Origin: an uncultured Clostridium sp.
Lineage (GTDB): Bacteria; Bacillota; Clostridia; Clostridiales; Clostridiaceae
DNA: 5,556 nt
Direction: 5' to 3'
Assembly (NCBI GenBank): GCA_934777095.1
Contig: CAKVNP010000173.1
Coordinates: 1 to 5,556, forward strand
Within the stretch, counting starts at the first letter, position 1. Every line of letters begins with the position of its first letter. Positions 1 through 5,556 of the stretch are shown in pieces. The notes under the pieces were generated by a model, which was not told the DNA's origin, did no database searches, and saw nothing but the letters and a program-made list of their open reading frames with translations. Both the position numbers and the translations under genes were made by a program.

Positions 1-306
1 AGCTGGTACTGTAAAGAAATCACCAACTCCACTTGTTACTGTAACCTTAGTAACTGTCATAGATGGATCTATTGTAATATATCTGTCTGAATCATATGGA
101 TCTTTTACAGCCCAATCAGTTCCTTTTCTCAAGACAAATCCTACTGAAGAAGTATCTGGAGCTATTTCAAACTTAGCAACTGCAACTCCATTTTCATAAG
201 TTGTAAAGTCCTTTTCTCCGTCTTCTAAGCCAGTCTGCCATGTCCATATATTCCATCCATCATAATCTTTATCATCTCTAACATAAGTGAATTGAATATA
301 TTTCTT
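1..306 (-). other. CBM41 starch-binding module 2, residues 1691-1792, at window edge
   Basis: The module opens YIQFTYVRDDKDYDGWNIWTW, with W1708, W1711 and W1713 in the same W-x2-W-x-W spacing as the first CBM41. It continues with FVLRKGTDWAVKD and a DRYITID strand. About 100 residues are visible, close to a full module, so the window ends near its boundary. The two CBM41 copies are clearly diverged in sequence. What follows cannot be seen. Confidence 0.85.
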
Positions 307-3300
307 TGTATATTTGTTTACTGTGATTTTCTTAGTAGCTTCTACAGCTCCAGCCTTTGCTGTAACTGTTACTTTACCGTGCTTTTTAGCCTTTACTACA
401 CCAAAAGCATTTACTTCTGCTATATCTTCATTACTTGATTCCCAAGAAATATCAGCATTAAGCATTCTTTGTCCATATTGGTCTTTAACTACTGCTGTTA
501 ATTCTATTTCCTTAGTTTCATATAAGCTATCATCACCACTGATTGTTATTTCTGCTGGTTCTAGCTTTCCTACATTTACTTCTACTTTCTTTTGGGCATC
601 GCCATATTTTAAAGTTATAGTAGTTTGACCTTCAGCTAAACCAGTTACTTTGCCATTTGTACCACTAACTTTTGCAATATTTTCATCTGCTACTTCATAT
701 TCAATAGCTGCGTCCTTAATAATTCTGCCGAATTGATCTCTTACTACTGGTTGTAAGAACTTAAATCCACCAACTTCAATACCTATTACATCTGAATTAA
801 CTTCAATAGAAGTCGGTACTTGGGTATCTACCTCAGATTCATCATATAAAACCATTATTGATAATGGTGCAACATTTACTGTATTAGTATTTTGTAATGT
901 TTCTAATACATCATTACCTGCTACTTTATCATTTACAACCACATTCCAATCTGCTGCTTCTGGCAGGGTAACTGCTTCTGTAGAATTATTAGCGTTATAA
1001 ACAACAACAATGTTATTCCATGAGTCTCCATTAGCATAATCTTTAAGTTCAAATACAATAATGTTATCTGCAGATTTATTTACTACTAAGTTACTTTCCA
1101 CCGCAGCTCTAGTACTCATTCTAAATGCTGGATGTGATTTTCTTAATTCAATTAAACCTTTGTAATAATCAAATACAGGTTTAAACTGCACTTTATTTTC
1201 CCAATTAATTTGATTTATAGCATCTGGACTCTTATAGCTATTATGATCACCATATTTGCTTCTTAAGAATTCATCTCCTGCTTGGAAGAATGGAATACCT
1301 TGTGAAGTCATTGTAATTGCTGTAGCTAATAAATCCCTCTTAACAAGTTCATTATCTAGCACATTCTCTTCAGTAATCATTGCATAAGGAGTTGCTGCTG
1401 CTACTGCTTCTTCTACTGAACCATAAGTTGCTGCTGAATCTCCTGTTAATTTTCCATCTGCAAGAGTTAAGAAGTTAGCTTCATCCTCTAATCCTGCTGC
1501 TACAACAATCTTATCCCAAAGATTTAAATTATCGTGAGCAGTTACATAGTTGATGCTTTCTGAAGGTACACTAGTAAAGTCATTAATTGAACCTTCAATT
1601 CCTGATACAATTAAAGCTTCTTTATCTGATGCTCCTGTTGCAAAACCTTGAGTTGCATCATCACTACCACCTTTAATTGCAGCTCTAATGTTATCATTAA
1701 ATACTCCAAAACCATTACCTGCTTGTGAACCCTTTAAAGTTTGAGAAGATGCTGAAAGAATACTTCCTCCTGCTTGCCAAGGTTCACAGTAAATTATAAT
1801 TGAAGGATCTACTTCACTTCTTAATTCTGCTGTTATTTGAGTCATAGTGTTTGTATCAATTAAACCGGCTAAGTCAAATCTAAATCCATCTACATTATAT
1901 TCTTTAGCCCAATACTTAACTGAGTCTTTAATGAATTTTCTTACCATAGGCCTTTCTGATGCTACTTCATTTCCACATCCTGAACCATTTGAGTAAGTTC
2001 CATTATCCCTAGTTCTATAATAGTATCCAGGTACTATTGCATCAAAAGGAGAACCACCAACTGAATTTGTATGGTTATATACAACATCCATTACGACTCT
2101 GATTCCATTGTCATGAAGTGCTTGTACCATTTCCTTGAATTCACTAATCCTTGCTGTAGGATTTGTTGCATCAGAAGAATAATATCCTTCTGGAACATTA
2201 TAGTTTTGTGGATCGTATCCCCAGTTATATTGGTCATTGCTGCCTACTTCATTTACTGAAGCATAATCATAAGCAGGCTGGATCTGTACATGAGTTATAC
2301 CTAAATCTTTTAAATGATCTATACCAGATTGAATATCTGTTCCAGCAACTGTTGTTCCACTTTCTGTCATAGCAGAGTATTGTCCTTTTGAACTCATTCC
2401 TGAATCATCTGCAATAGAGAAATCTCTAATATGCATTTCATAAATAATTGCATCTGTAAAGTCAATAAGTTCTGGTTTATATCCTGGATTCCAGTTACTT
2501 GGATCTGTGCTGTTTAAATCAGCCACGTATCCTCTTTGTCCATTAGCAGATACTGCTTTTGCATATGGATCTATTGCATAATTAACAGTTCCGTTTGCAA
2601 AAGATACTTTATATAAATAATATTTACCTACTAAATCTTTACCTTGTTCTGCTGTCCATACTCCATTGTCTTCTCTAGTCATTTTTAATTCCTGGCCATT
2701 TTTATTATCTTTTACATAGCCATAATCATCATAAACTCCAGCGTCATCATATATCATAAGAGAGACTTCTGATGCTGTTGGTGCCCATACTTTAAATATT
2801 GCATTATTACCTGATAATGTTAATCCTAAATCGTTACCATCATAGTAATAATTTTCGCTACTTAAAATATTTCTCATTGTAACATCTTTTGCATCTATAT
2901 TTGCACTGCTTACTTGATATTGCTTAGTTACATCTATATTTACGTCTATAAGTCCAAAGAATTTCCTATCTATAGTAAGCTTAACTTTATCAGTATCAAG
3001 TCTTGTTGCTGTAACAGATATTTCATCACCTGAAGCAATTTCTGTAAGCTTAAATGTATTAAGTTCTTCATCAGATATCTCTGCTGAAGCAGTAACTATT
3101 ATTTCATTTTCACTATCCATCATAGCAGCTTTTATTTTAGCTGATGTATTAGCTGTATCCCTTGTGTAATAAACATTTTCATCTCCTGAAATAATCCATA
3201 CTTCAACAGTATTTCCTTCTTGAACTTCAATTGTTCTATCTATTTCAGTATCTTTTTCTTCCCAAGCACCTTTTCTTACTATAAAGTTTAAAGCTTCTGA

Positions 3301-5376
3301 GGCAAACTTATATTCAGCTCTTACAAAGCCAGCTTCTGCTTCATCATTTTTATTAAATTCATAAGCAGCACCACCTCTATTAGGCTCCCATAACCAAAGG
3401 TTCCAATCAGTATAATCACCATTTGGTCTATAGTAATTAATAATATAGGTGTACATATTAGATAGTATTTCTATTTCCATTTGAGCAGTATATCCATCTT
3501 GTACAGCTTTAACCTTTATTTTTTGGCTTGAATCTGCATCTTGTGCTACTGATAATACATTGCCGGCAAGAGAAACACCTGAAACTTCATTTTCTAAAGT
3601 CCATTCTGGAGCTGCCTCTACTGCATTTCCTTCTGTATCATAGATTTTAGCAATTAACTCCATTGTAGCTCCTGCTTCAATACTATTAGCTGATTGAATA
3701 CTTAATCCTGGCATATTCAATACAGAATTTCCATTATTCACCAAATTATTATTTGGATCGATAAATCCATTATCCCAGCTTCCTGATACAGGGAAATATT
3801 TATATTCATAAACTCCACCAGCTAAAGGAATAGTCAATTCAAATATTCCTTCATCATTTTTAGTCATTGGAATTCCAACATTATCCCAGCCATTCATTGC
3901 ACCTACAAGGTTTAATGTTTCGCCTTCATATTCAGCTCTGAATGTTACTGTACCATCACCATTTACTTCTGGGCTTACAATATTAGATTCACCCTTGATG
4001 ATTACTAAAGAATTTCCATTGTTTGTATTAGGATTACCTGGATCTGTAAACGAAACATCCCAGCTGCCTGATACTGCAATATATTTATATTCGTATGCTC
4101 CAGATTCTAAAGTTAAAGTAACTTCAAAGATACCTTCATCATTTTTAGTCATTGGAATACCTGTATTATCCCAGCCATTCATTGAACCAACTAAAAATAA
4201 AGCATCTCCGTCATATTTCATTCTAAAAGTTACTGTTCCATCAGAATTTATTATTGGACTTTCAACAACATCATCTGGATTAACAGGTTCTTCAGGTTGT
4301 TCTGCAGAAGTCTCCCCAAAATATTGTGCTACCTTATCAGCATTATTGACTGAATCAAAGGCAGTGCTATTATTCATATCTACGATAAAAGTAACATTTC
4401 TATCTTCAGCTATTGATAAACTTATATTACCTGATGTAGGTGCTCCACCTCCATCCCAGCTGTGATTTACAAGTCCTTTATATTCATAATCACCAGCTGC
4501 AATATAATTTGAATACGCAAATATACCTTTATCAATTTGATACATTTCAAAGTCAGTATTTGCTGTATCCCAGTTTATATTTTCATTTCCTCTAATTGTA
4601 CCAATCAAAGAAACGCTTTGAGCTACTGAAGCCATAGTAATTGAATCTGTAGCATAATTTTCTAAGTAATTTCCAACGATAGTAATCTTTTCAGTACCAG
4701 CTGGAATATTAACTACTACATTATCTCCTACTTCTCCATTACTCCATGAATTATCATAAGCAACTTTATATTGAAGCTCATAAGCATTAGCCATAGTATC
4801 CTGATTTAATTCGAAGGTTTTTTCAAAAACACCACCTCCTACATAATCAAGTTCTACATCATTAGCAGGGTTCCAATTTTCTCCACCCTGAATTAAATTT
4901 TCTATATTACCAACTAAGTTTGCTTCTAATTTAAATTTTTCAGGATTATTAACAGAATCATAAACTACCTTATTTTTATAGTCTAATCTAAATATTACTT
5001 TAGAATCTTCAGCTAAATTCAGTACAATATTTTGTCCTTCATTGCCATAACTTTCATCCCAAGACTTATTCATTGCAATTTTATACTCATATTCTCCGGC
5101 TTTTAAATCAAAAGATCCCTCGTAAATTCCATTTTTATATTTATTAAGCCTACCACTTAAATTGTCAGGTGCCCAATCATTACCTAAATCATTATTGGAC
5201 ATTAAATTTCCAACTAAAACTGCTACATTGTCAACAACTTCATCAGCCGCTTCTGAATTTCCTTCAGCTAATACTGTAACTGCTGTGTTTGGAAACGGTA
5301 CCAAACTTAAGCAAAATAACACTAAAGTCATCACACTTATGTGCCATTTGTACTTAATAAGACCTCGATTTCTCAT
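1..5376 (-). CDS. pulA: Secreted multi-modular type I pullulanase (GH13), C terminus beyond window
   Basis: The enzyme should hydrolyse alpha-1,6 links in pullulan and branched starch outside the cell. The frame is open for 1,792 codons with no stop or frameshift seen in a codon-by-codon reading. The start at 5374-5376 follows a G-rich ribosome binding site and opens a good signal peptide. The type I pullulanase signature YNWGYDP lies at residues 1050-1056. GH13 conserved regions are present: DVVYNH (1097-1102), GFRFD with nucleophile D1168, the general acid E1198 in YCEPW, and the transition-state stabiliser D1282 in TAHDN. Before the catalytic core come three X25-like, two glycogen-binding-like, one Ig-like and one CBM41 module; after it come two Big_2 modules and a second CBM41. 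At over 1,792 residues it is much longer than typical type I pullulanases (roughly 700-1,100), the excess being accessory modules. No lipobox or anchor is seen, but the C terminus is missing. It could prove to be an amylopullulanase if an amylase module follows. The pulA symbol is by family; subfamily GH13_14 is likely but untested. Confidence 0.95.
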   Translation of the reverse strand, partial: MRNRGLIKYKWHISVMTLVLFCLSLVPFPNTAVTVLAEGNSEAADEVVDNVAVLVGNLMSNNDLGNDWAPDNLSGRLNKYKNGIYEGSFDLKAGEYEYKIAMNKSWDESYGNEGQNIVLNLAEDSKVIFRLDYKNKVVYDSVNNPEKFKLEANLVGNIENLIQGGENWNPANDVELDYVGGGVFEKTFELNQDTMANAYELQYKVAYDNSWSNGEVGDNVVVNIPAGTEKITIVGNYLENYATDSITMASVAQSVSLIGTIRGNENINWDTANTDFEMYQIDKGIFAYSNYIAAGDYEYKGLVNHSWDGGGAPTSGNISLSIAEDRNVTFIVDMNNSTAFDSVNNADKVAQYFGETSAEQPEEPVNPDDVVESPIINSDGTVTFRMKYDGDALFLVGSMNGWDNTGIPMTKNDEGIFEVTLTLESGAYEYKYIAVSGSWDVSFTDPGNPNTNNGNSLVIIKGESNIVSPEVNGDGTVTFRAEYEGETLNLVGAMNGWDNVGIPMTKNDEGIFELTIPLAGGVYEYKYFPVSGSWDNGFIDPNNNLVNNGNSVLNMPGLSIQSANSIEAGATMELIAKIYDTEGNAVEAAPEWTLENEVSGVSLAGNVLSVAQDADSSQKIKVKAVQDGYTAQMEIEILSNMYTYIINYYRPNGDYTDWNLWLWEPNRGGAAYEFNKNDEAEAGFVRAEYKFASEALNFIVRKGAWEEKDTEIDRTIEVQEGNTVEVWIISGDENVYYTRDTANTSAKIKAAMMDSENEIIVTASAEISDEELNTFKLTEIASGDEISVTATRLDTDKVKLTIDRKFFGLIDVNIDVTKQYQVSSANIDAKDVTMRNILSSENYYYDGNDLGLTLSGNNAIFKVWAPTASEVSLMIYDDAGVYDDYGYVKDNKNGQELKMTREDNGVWTAEQGKDLVGKYYLYKVSFANGTVNYAIDPYAKAVSANGQRGYVADLNSTDPSNWNPGYKPELIDFTDAIIYEMHIRDFSIADDSGMSSKGQYSAMTESGTTVAGTDIQSGIDHLKDLGITHVQIQPAYDYASVNEVGSNDQYNWGYDPQNYNVPEGYYSSDATNPTARISEFKEMVQALHDNGIRVVMDVVYNHTNSVGGSPFDAIVPGYYYRTRDNGTYSNGSGCGNEVASERPMVRKFIKDSVKYWAKEYNVDGFRFDLAGLIDTNTMTQITAELRSEVDPSIIIYCEPWQAGGSILSASSQTLKGSQAGNGFGVFNDNIRAAIKGGSDDATQGFATGASDKEALIVSGIEGSINDFTSVPSESINYVTAHDNLNLWDKIVVAAGLEDEANFLTLADGKLTGDSAATYGSVEEAVAAATPYAMITEENVLDNELVKRDLLATAITMTSQGIPFFQAGDEFLRSKYGDHNSYKSPDAINQINWENKVQFKPVFDYYKGLIELRKSHPAFRMSTRAAVESNLVVNKSADNIIVFELKDYANGDSWNNIVVVYNANNSTEAVTLPEAADWNVVVNDKVAGNDVLETLQNTNTVNVAPLSIMVLYDESEVDTQVPTSIEVNSDVIGIEVGGFKFLQPVVRDQFGRIIKDAAIEYEVADENIAKVSGTNGKVTGLAEGQTTITLKYGDAQKKVEVNVGKLEPAEITISGDDSLYETKEIELTAVVKDQYGQRMLNADISWESSNEDIAEVNAFGVVKAKKHGKVTVTAKAGAVEATKKITVNKYTKKYIQFTYVRDDKDYDGWNIWTWQTGLEDGEKDFTTYENGVAVAKFEIAPDTSSVGFVLRKGTDWAVKDPYDSDRYITIDPSMTVTKVTVTSGVGDFFTVPA
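313..822 (-). other. Two tandem Big_2 Ig-like modules, residues 1519-1688
   Basis: Two units of about 85 residues follow the catalytic module. Both carry Big_2 hallmarks: the TSIEV or AEITI opening strand, VVRDQFG and VVKDQYG, ENIAKVS and EDIAEVN, and the GKVTGLAEGQTTIT and GVVKAKKHGKVTVT turn-strand segments. They probably form a rigid spacer between the catalytic core and the second CBM41. Nothing suggests catalysis. Confidence 0.85.
835..2469 (-). other. GH13 type I pullulanase catalytic module with C-terminal beta domain, residues about 970-1514
   Basis: The barrel begins with AIIYEMHIRDFS (from A976), the usual first strand of pullulanases. The YNWGYDP signature is at 1050-1056. Conserved region I is MDVVYNHT (D1097, N1101, H1102), region II GFRFD (R1166, nucleophile D1168), region III YCEPWQAGG (acid/base E1198) and region IV VTAHDN (H1281, D1282). 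Other family traits are SGCGNEVASE after the second helix, GFGVFNDNIRAAIKG, and GIPFFQAGDEFLRSK before the final strands. From about residue 1420 (RMST) the all-beta C domain runs to MVLYDE (from M1508). All key residues are intact, so I expect an active debranching enzyme. Confidence 0.95.
2506..3147 (-). other. Pullulanase N2-like domain and catalytic-core CBM48, residues about 744-957
   Basis: Residues about 744-842 form a beta-rich stretch (IIVTASAEIS, DKVKLTIDR) in the position of the pullulanase N2 domain. Residues about 848-957 are the N-terminal CBM48 domain that packs against the GH13 barrel. It shows AIFKVWAPTASEVSLMIYD (from A859), a VWTAE turn, KYYLYKV, and the AIDPYAKA segment seen just before GH13 barrels of this type. 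The N2 call rests mostly on position and strand pattern; the CBM48 call is firmer. Confidence 0.8.
3151..3456 (-). other. CBM41 starch-binding module 1, residues 641-742
   Basis: The stretch opens with the family hallmark INYYRPNGDYTDWNLWLW, with the tryptophans W658, W661 and W663 in the W-x2-W-x-W arrangement that in CBM41 contributes to binding alpha-glucans. It continues with a FIVRKG strand and closes with YYTRDTAN. CBM41 modules stand N-terminal to the catalytic core in most bacterial pullulanases, so this copy is in the usual place. Confidence 0.9.
3457..3711 (-). other. Ig-like spacer module, residues 556-640
   Basis: This stretch has the beta-strand pattern of bacterial Ig-like (Big) repeats: a strand near LSIQSANSIEAG, then ELIAKIYDTEGNAV, a central EWTLEN, GVSLAGNVLSV, and a final KIKVKAVQDGYTAQMEIEI. 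It lies between the duplicated glycogen-binding modules and the first CBM41. Such modules usually space catalytic and binding units in secreted enzymes. No catalytic or ligand-binding residues are recognisable, and the exact Big subfamily is not clear. Confidence 0.65.
3712..4260 (-). repeat. Tandem duplicated glycogen-binding (CBM48/AMPK-like) modules, residues 373-555
   Basis: Two adjacent modules, residues 373-467 (DNA 3976-4260) and 468-555 (DNA 3712-3975), align with a constant 95-residue, 285-bp offset. Both contain DGTVTFR (from D379 and D474), the short motif MNGWDN followed by IPMTKNDEGIFE, YEYKY, and SGSWD (Trp at 439 and 534). The GxMNGWD and YEYK pattern is typical of glycogen-binding domains of the CBM48/AMPK-beta type. 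At DNA level, 3848-3899 and 4133-4184 match at 48 of 52 positions by my count, including an unbroken run of 26 bases. Binding to alpha-glucan is inferred from the family; the assignment to CBM48 rather than CBM20 or a related fold is not certain. Confidence 0.85.
4321..5229 (-). other. Three tandem X25-like modules, residues about 50-352
   Basis: Three modules of about 100 residues begin with similar strands: VALVGNL (from V51), LVGNI (from L154) and LIGTI (from L257). Each ends in a matching motif, an EYK-like strand followed by N-x-SW or HSW, with the Trp at residues 106, 211 and 307. The opening VALVGNL with a following DW and the closing SWDE pattern match the X25 module known from Bacillus acidopullulyticus-type pullulanases. 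The copies are clearly diverged: the second has SWS instead of SWD and an irregular EYK strand. A role in alpha-glucan contact or as spacers is inferred; the X25 function is less well defined than that of CBM41. The third copy ends in a Glu/Pro-rich linker (about 355-372). Confidence 0.75.
5266..5376 (-). other. Signal peptide, residues 1-37
   Basis: A basic start (R2, R4, K8, K10) is followed by a hydrophobic stretch at about residues 13-28 and a likely signal peptidase I site after VLA (V35, L36, A37). The mature protein would begin at E38 with a short acidic, flexible stretch. The only cysteine, C22, sits inside the hydrophobic core and has no lipobox around it, so a lipoprotein is unlikely. 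Export by the Sec route is inferred. The exact cleavage position is my estimate by the -3/-1 rule. Confidence 0.85.
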
Positions 5377-5381
5377 TAAAT

Positions 5382-5389
5382 CCCCCCCT
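5382..5389 (-). promoter_or_regulatory. Ribosome binding site with a seven-G run
   Basis: On the minus strand the sequence AGGGGGGG lies five bases before the ATG at 5374-5376. It can pair with the 3' end of 16S rRNA, using one G-U wobble compared with AGGAGG. Its spacing, together with the signal peptide that follows, fixes this ATG as the start. A run of seven G is conspicuous in such AT-rich DNA. Confidence 0.8.
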
Positions 5390-5420
5390 ATATAACTATA
5401 TTCTGTTAATAATAAACCTT

Positions 5421-5448
5421 TAAATATTTTGATATTTTTCACCGTCAA
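5421..5448 (-). promoter_or_regulatory. Alternative promoter candidate, TTGACG-16-TATTTA
   Basis: On the minus strand TTGACG (5443-5448) is a strong -35 match (5 of 6), but the -10 partner TATTTA (5421-5426) is poor. The predicted start near 5414 would leave a leader of about 40 bases. It is exclusive with, or additional to, the candidate just upstream. Confidence 0.25.
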
Positions 5449-5453
5449 AATGA

Positions 5454-5483
5454 ATTAAAAGCTCCTTACACCAAAATTGTAAA
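5454..5483 (-). promoter_or_regulatory. Candidate sigma-A promoter, TTTACA-18-TTTAAT
   Basis: On the minus strand, TTTACA (5478-5483, 5 of 6 to the -35 consensus) and TTTAAT (5454-5459, 5 of 6 to the -10 consensus) are 18 bases apart. Transcription would start near 5447, giving a leader of about 70 bases. In AT-rich DNA such matches arise by chance, so this is only a candidate. Confidence 0.35.
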
Positions 5484-5509
5484 CCTTTTAATAAGTACGT
5501 TCTATACTC

Positions 5510-5538
5510 TTTTGTAATTTTTGTAAAAACTTACAAAA
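5510..5538. promoter_or_regulatory. Palindrome TTTTGTAA-N4-TTACAAAA with an extra half-site; possible CcpA-type operator
   Basis: Perfect 8-bp arms at 5519-5526 and 5531-5538 flank the spacer AAAC. A third copy of TTTTGTAA at 5510-5517 repeats the left arm at a 9-bp step. The core TGTAA-spacer-TTACA resembles the variable-spacer catabolite-responsive elements reported for CcpA in clostridia, which would suit a starch-degrading gene. It lies about 70-90 bases upstream of the first promoter candidate. AT-rich palindromes can be chance, and other regulators are possible. Confidence 0.4.
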
Positions 5539-5556
5539 TTTATATTATGTAATCAT

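Noticed and set aside
314..628. Plus-strand open frame of 104 codons with a hydrophobic, signal-like start
   Set aside because: It is antisense to the Big_2 modules. The apparent hydrophobic N terminus comes from the complement of Lys-, Glu- and Val-rich codons.
2071..2372. Two overlapping short plus-strand open frames (62 and 69 codons)
   Set aside because: Both are antisense to the most conserved part of the GH13 barrel, where the minus-strand reading is unambiguous; neither resembles a known protein.
3995..4465. Plus-strand open frame of 156 codons
   Set aside because: It lies wholly antisense to the glycogen-binding-like repeats and the third X25-like module, has no convincing ribosome binding site, and its composition is that expected from the complement of a real gene.
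5162..5395. Plus-strand open frame of 77 codons over the gene start
   Set aside because: It is antisense to the signal peptide and the first X25-like module and ends in the ribosome binding site region; no support as a gene.
5429..5445. Possible classical cre site around GTGAAAAATATCAAAA on the minus strand
   Set aside because: It lacks the central CG and the 14-bp spacing of the classical CcpA consensus.
5413..5488. Direct repeat TAAACCTTT at 5413-5421 and 5480-5488
   Set aside because: Nine AT-rich bases repeated once is within chance expectation, and no function is suggested by the 67-bp spacing.
5519..5538. The palindrome read as a transcription terminator of an upstream gene
   Set aside because: The stem is almost entirely A-T, with one G-C pair per arm, and too weak for an intrinsic terminator; no upstream coding end is visible to need one.

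Overview
The window is almost entirely one minus-strand gene. It begins at an ATG at 5374-5376 and reads without a stop for 1,792 codons to base 1, where it leaves the window unfinished. The DNA is AT-rich (about one third G+C by eye), with many AGA, ATA, TTA and AAT codons and a G-rich ribosome binding site, which suggests a low-G+C Gram-positive such as Clostridium or a close relative. The species cannot be fixed from this alone.

The product is a very large, modular, secreted type I pullulanase, a GH13 enzyme that cleaves alpha-1,6 branch links in pullulan, amylopectin and limit dextrins. From the N terminus the order is: signal peptide (residues 1-37); three X25-like modules (about 50-352); a Glu/Pro-rich linker (about 355-372); two nearly identical glycogen-binding (CBM48/AMPK-type) modules with a 95-residue period (373-555); an Ig-like module (556-640); a CBM41 starch-binding module (641-742); a pullulanase N2-like domain (about 744-842); a CBM48 domain (about 848-957); the GH13 catalytic barrel with its C-terminal beta domain (about 970-1514), with all three catalytic acids present; two Big_2 Ig-like modules (1519-1688); and a second CBM41 (1691 onward), at whose end the window stops. 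The binding modules probably hold the enzyme on granular or polymeric alpha-glucan, and the Ig-like modules probably act as spacers.

Bases 5377-5556 are the upstream region. They hold a seven-G ribosome binding site, two weak sigma-A-type promoter candidates and, further upstream, an 8+8 bp palindrome TTTTGTAA-N4-TTACAAAA with an extra half-site beside it. This resembles the variable-spacer CcpA sites described in clostridia, which would fit carbon catabolite control of a starch-degrading gene. No neighbouring gene, RNA gene, insertion sequence or CRISPR array is visible.

I found no clear sign of an undescribed system. The points most worth a second look are the module architecture, the recently duplicated pair of binding modules, the unusual CBM41 after the catalytic domain with the unseen C terminus beyond it, and the upstream palindrome.
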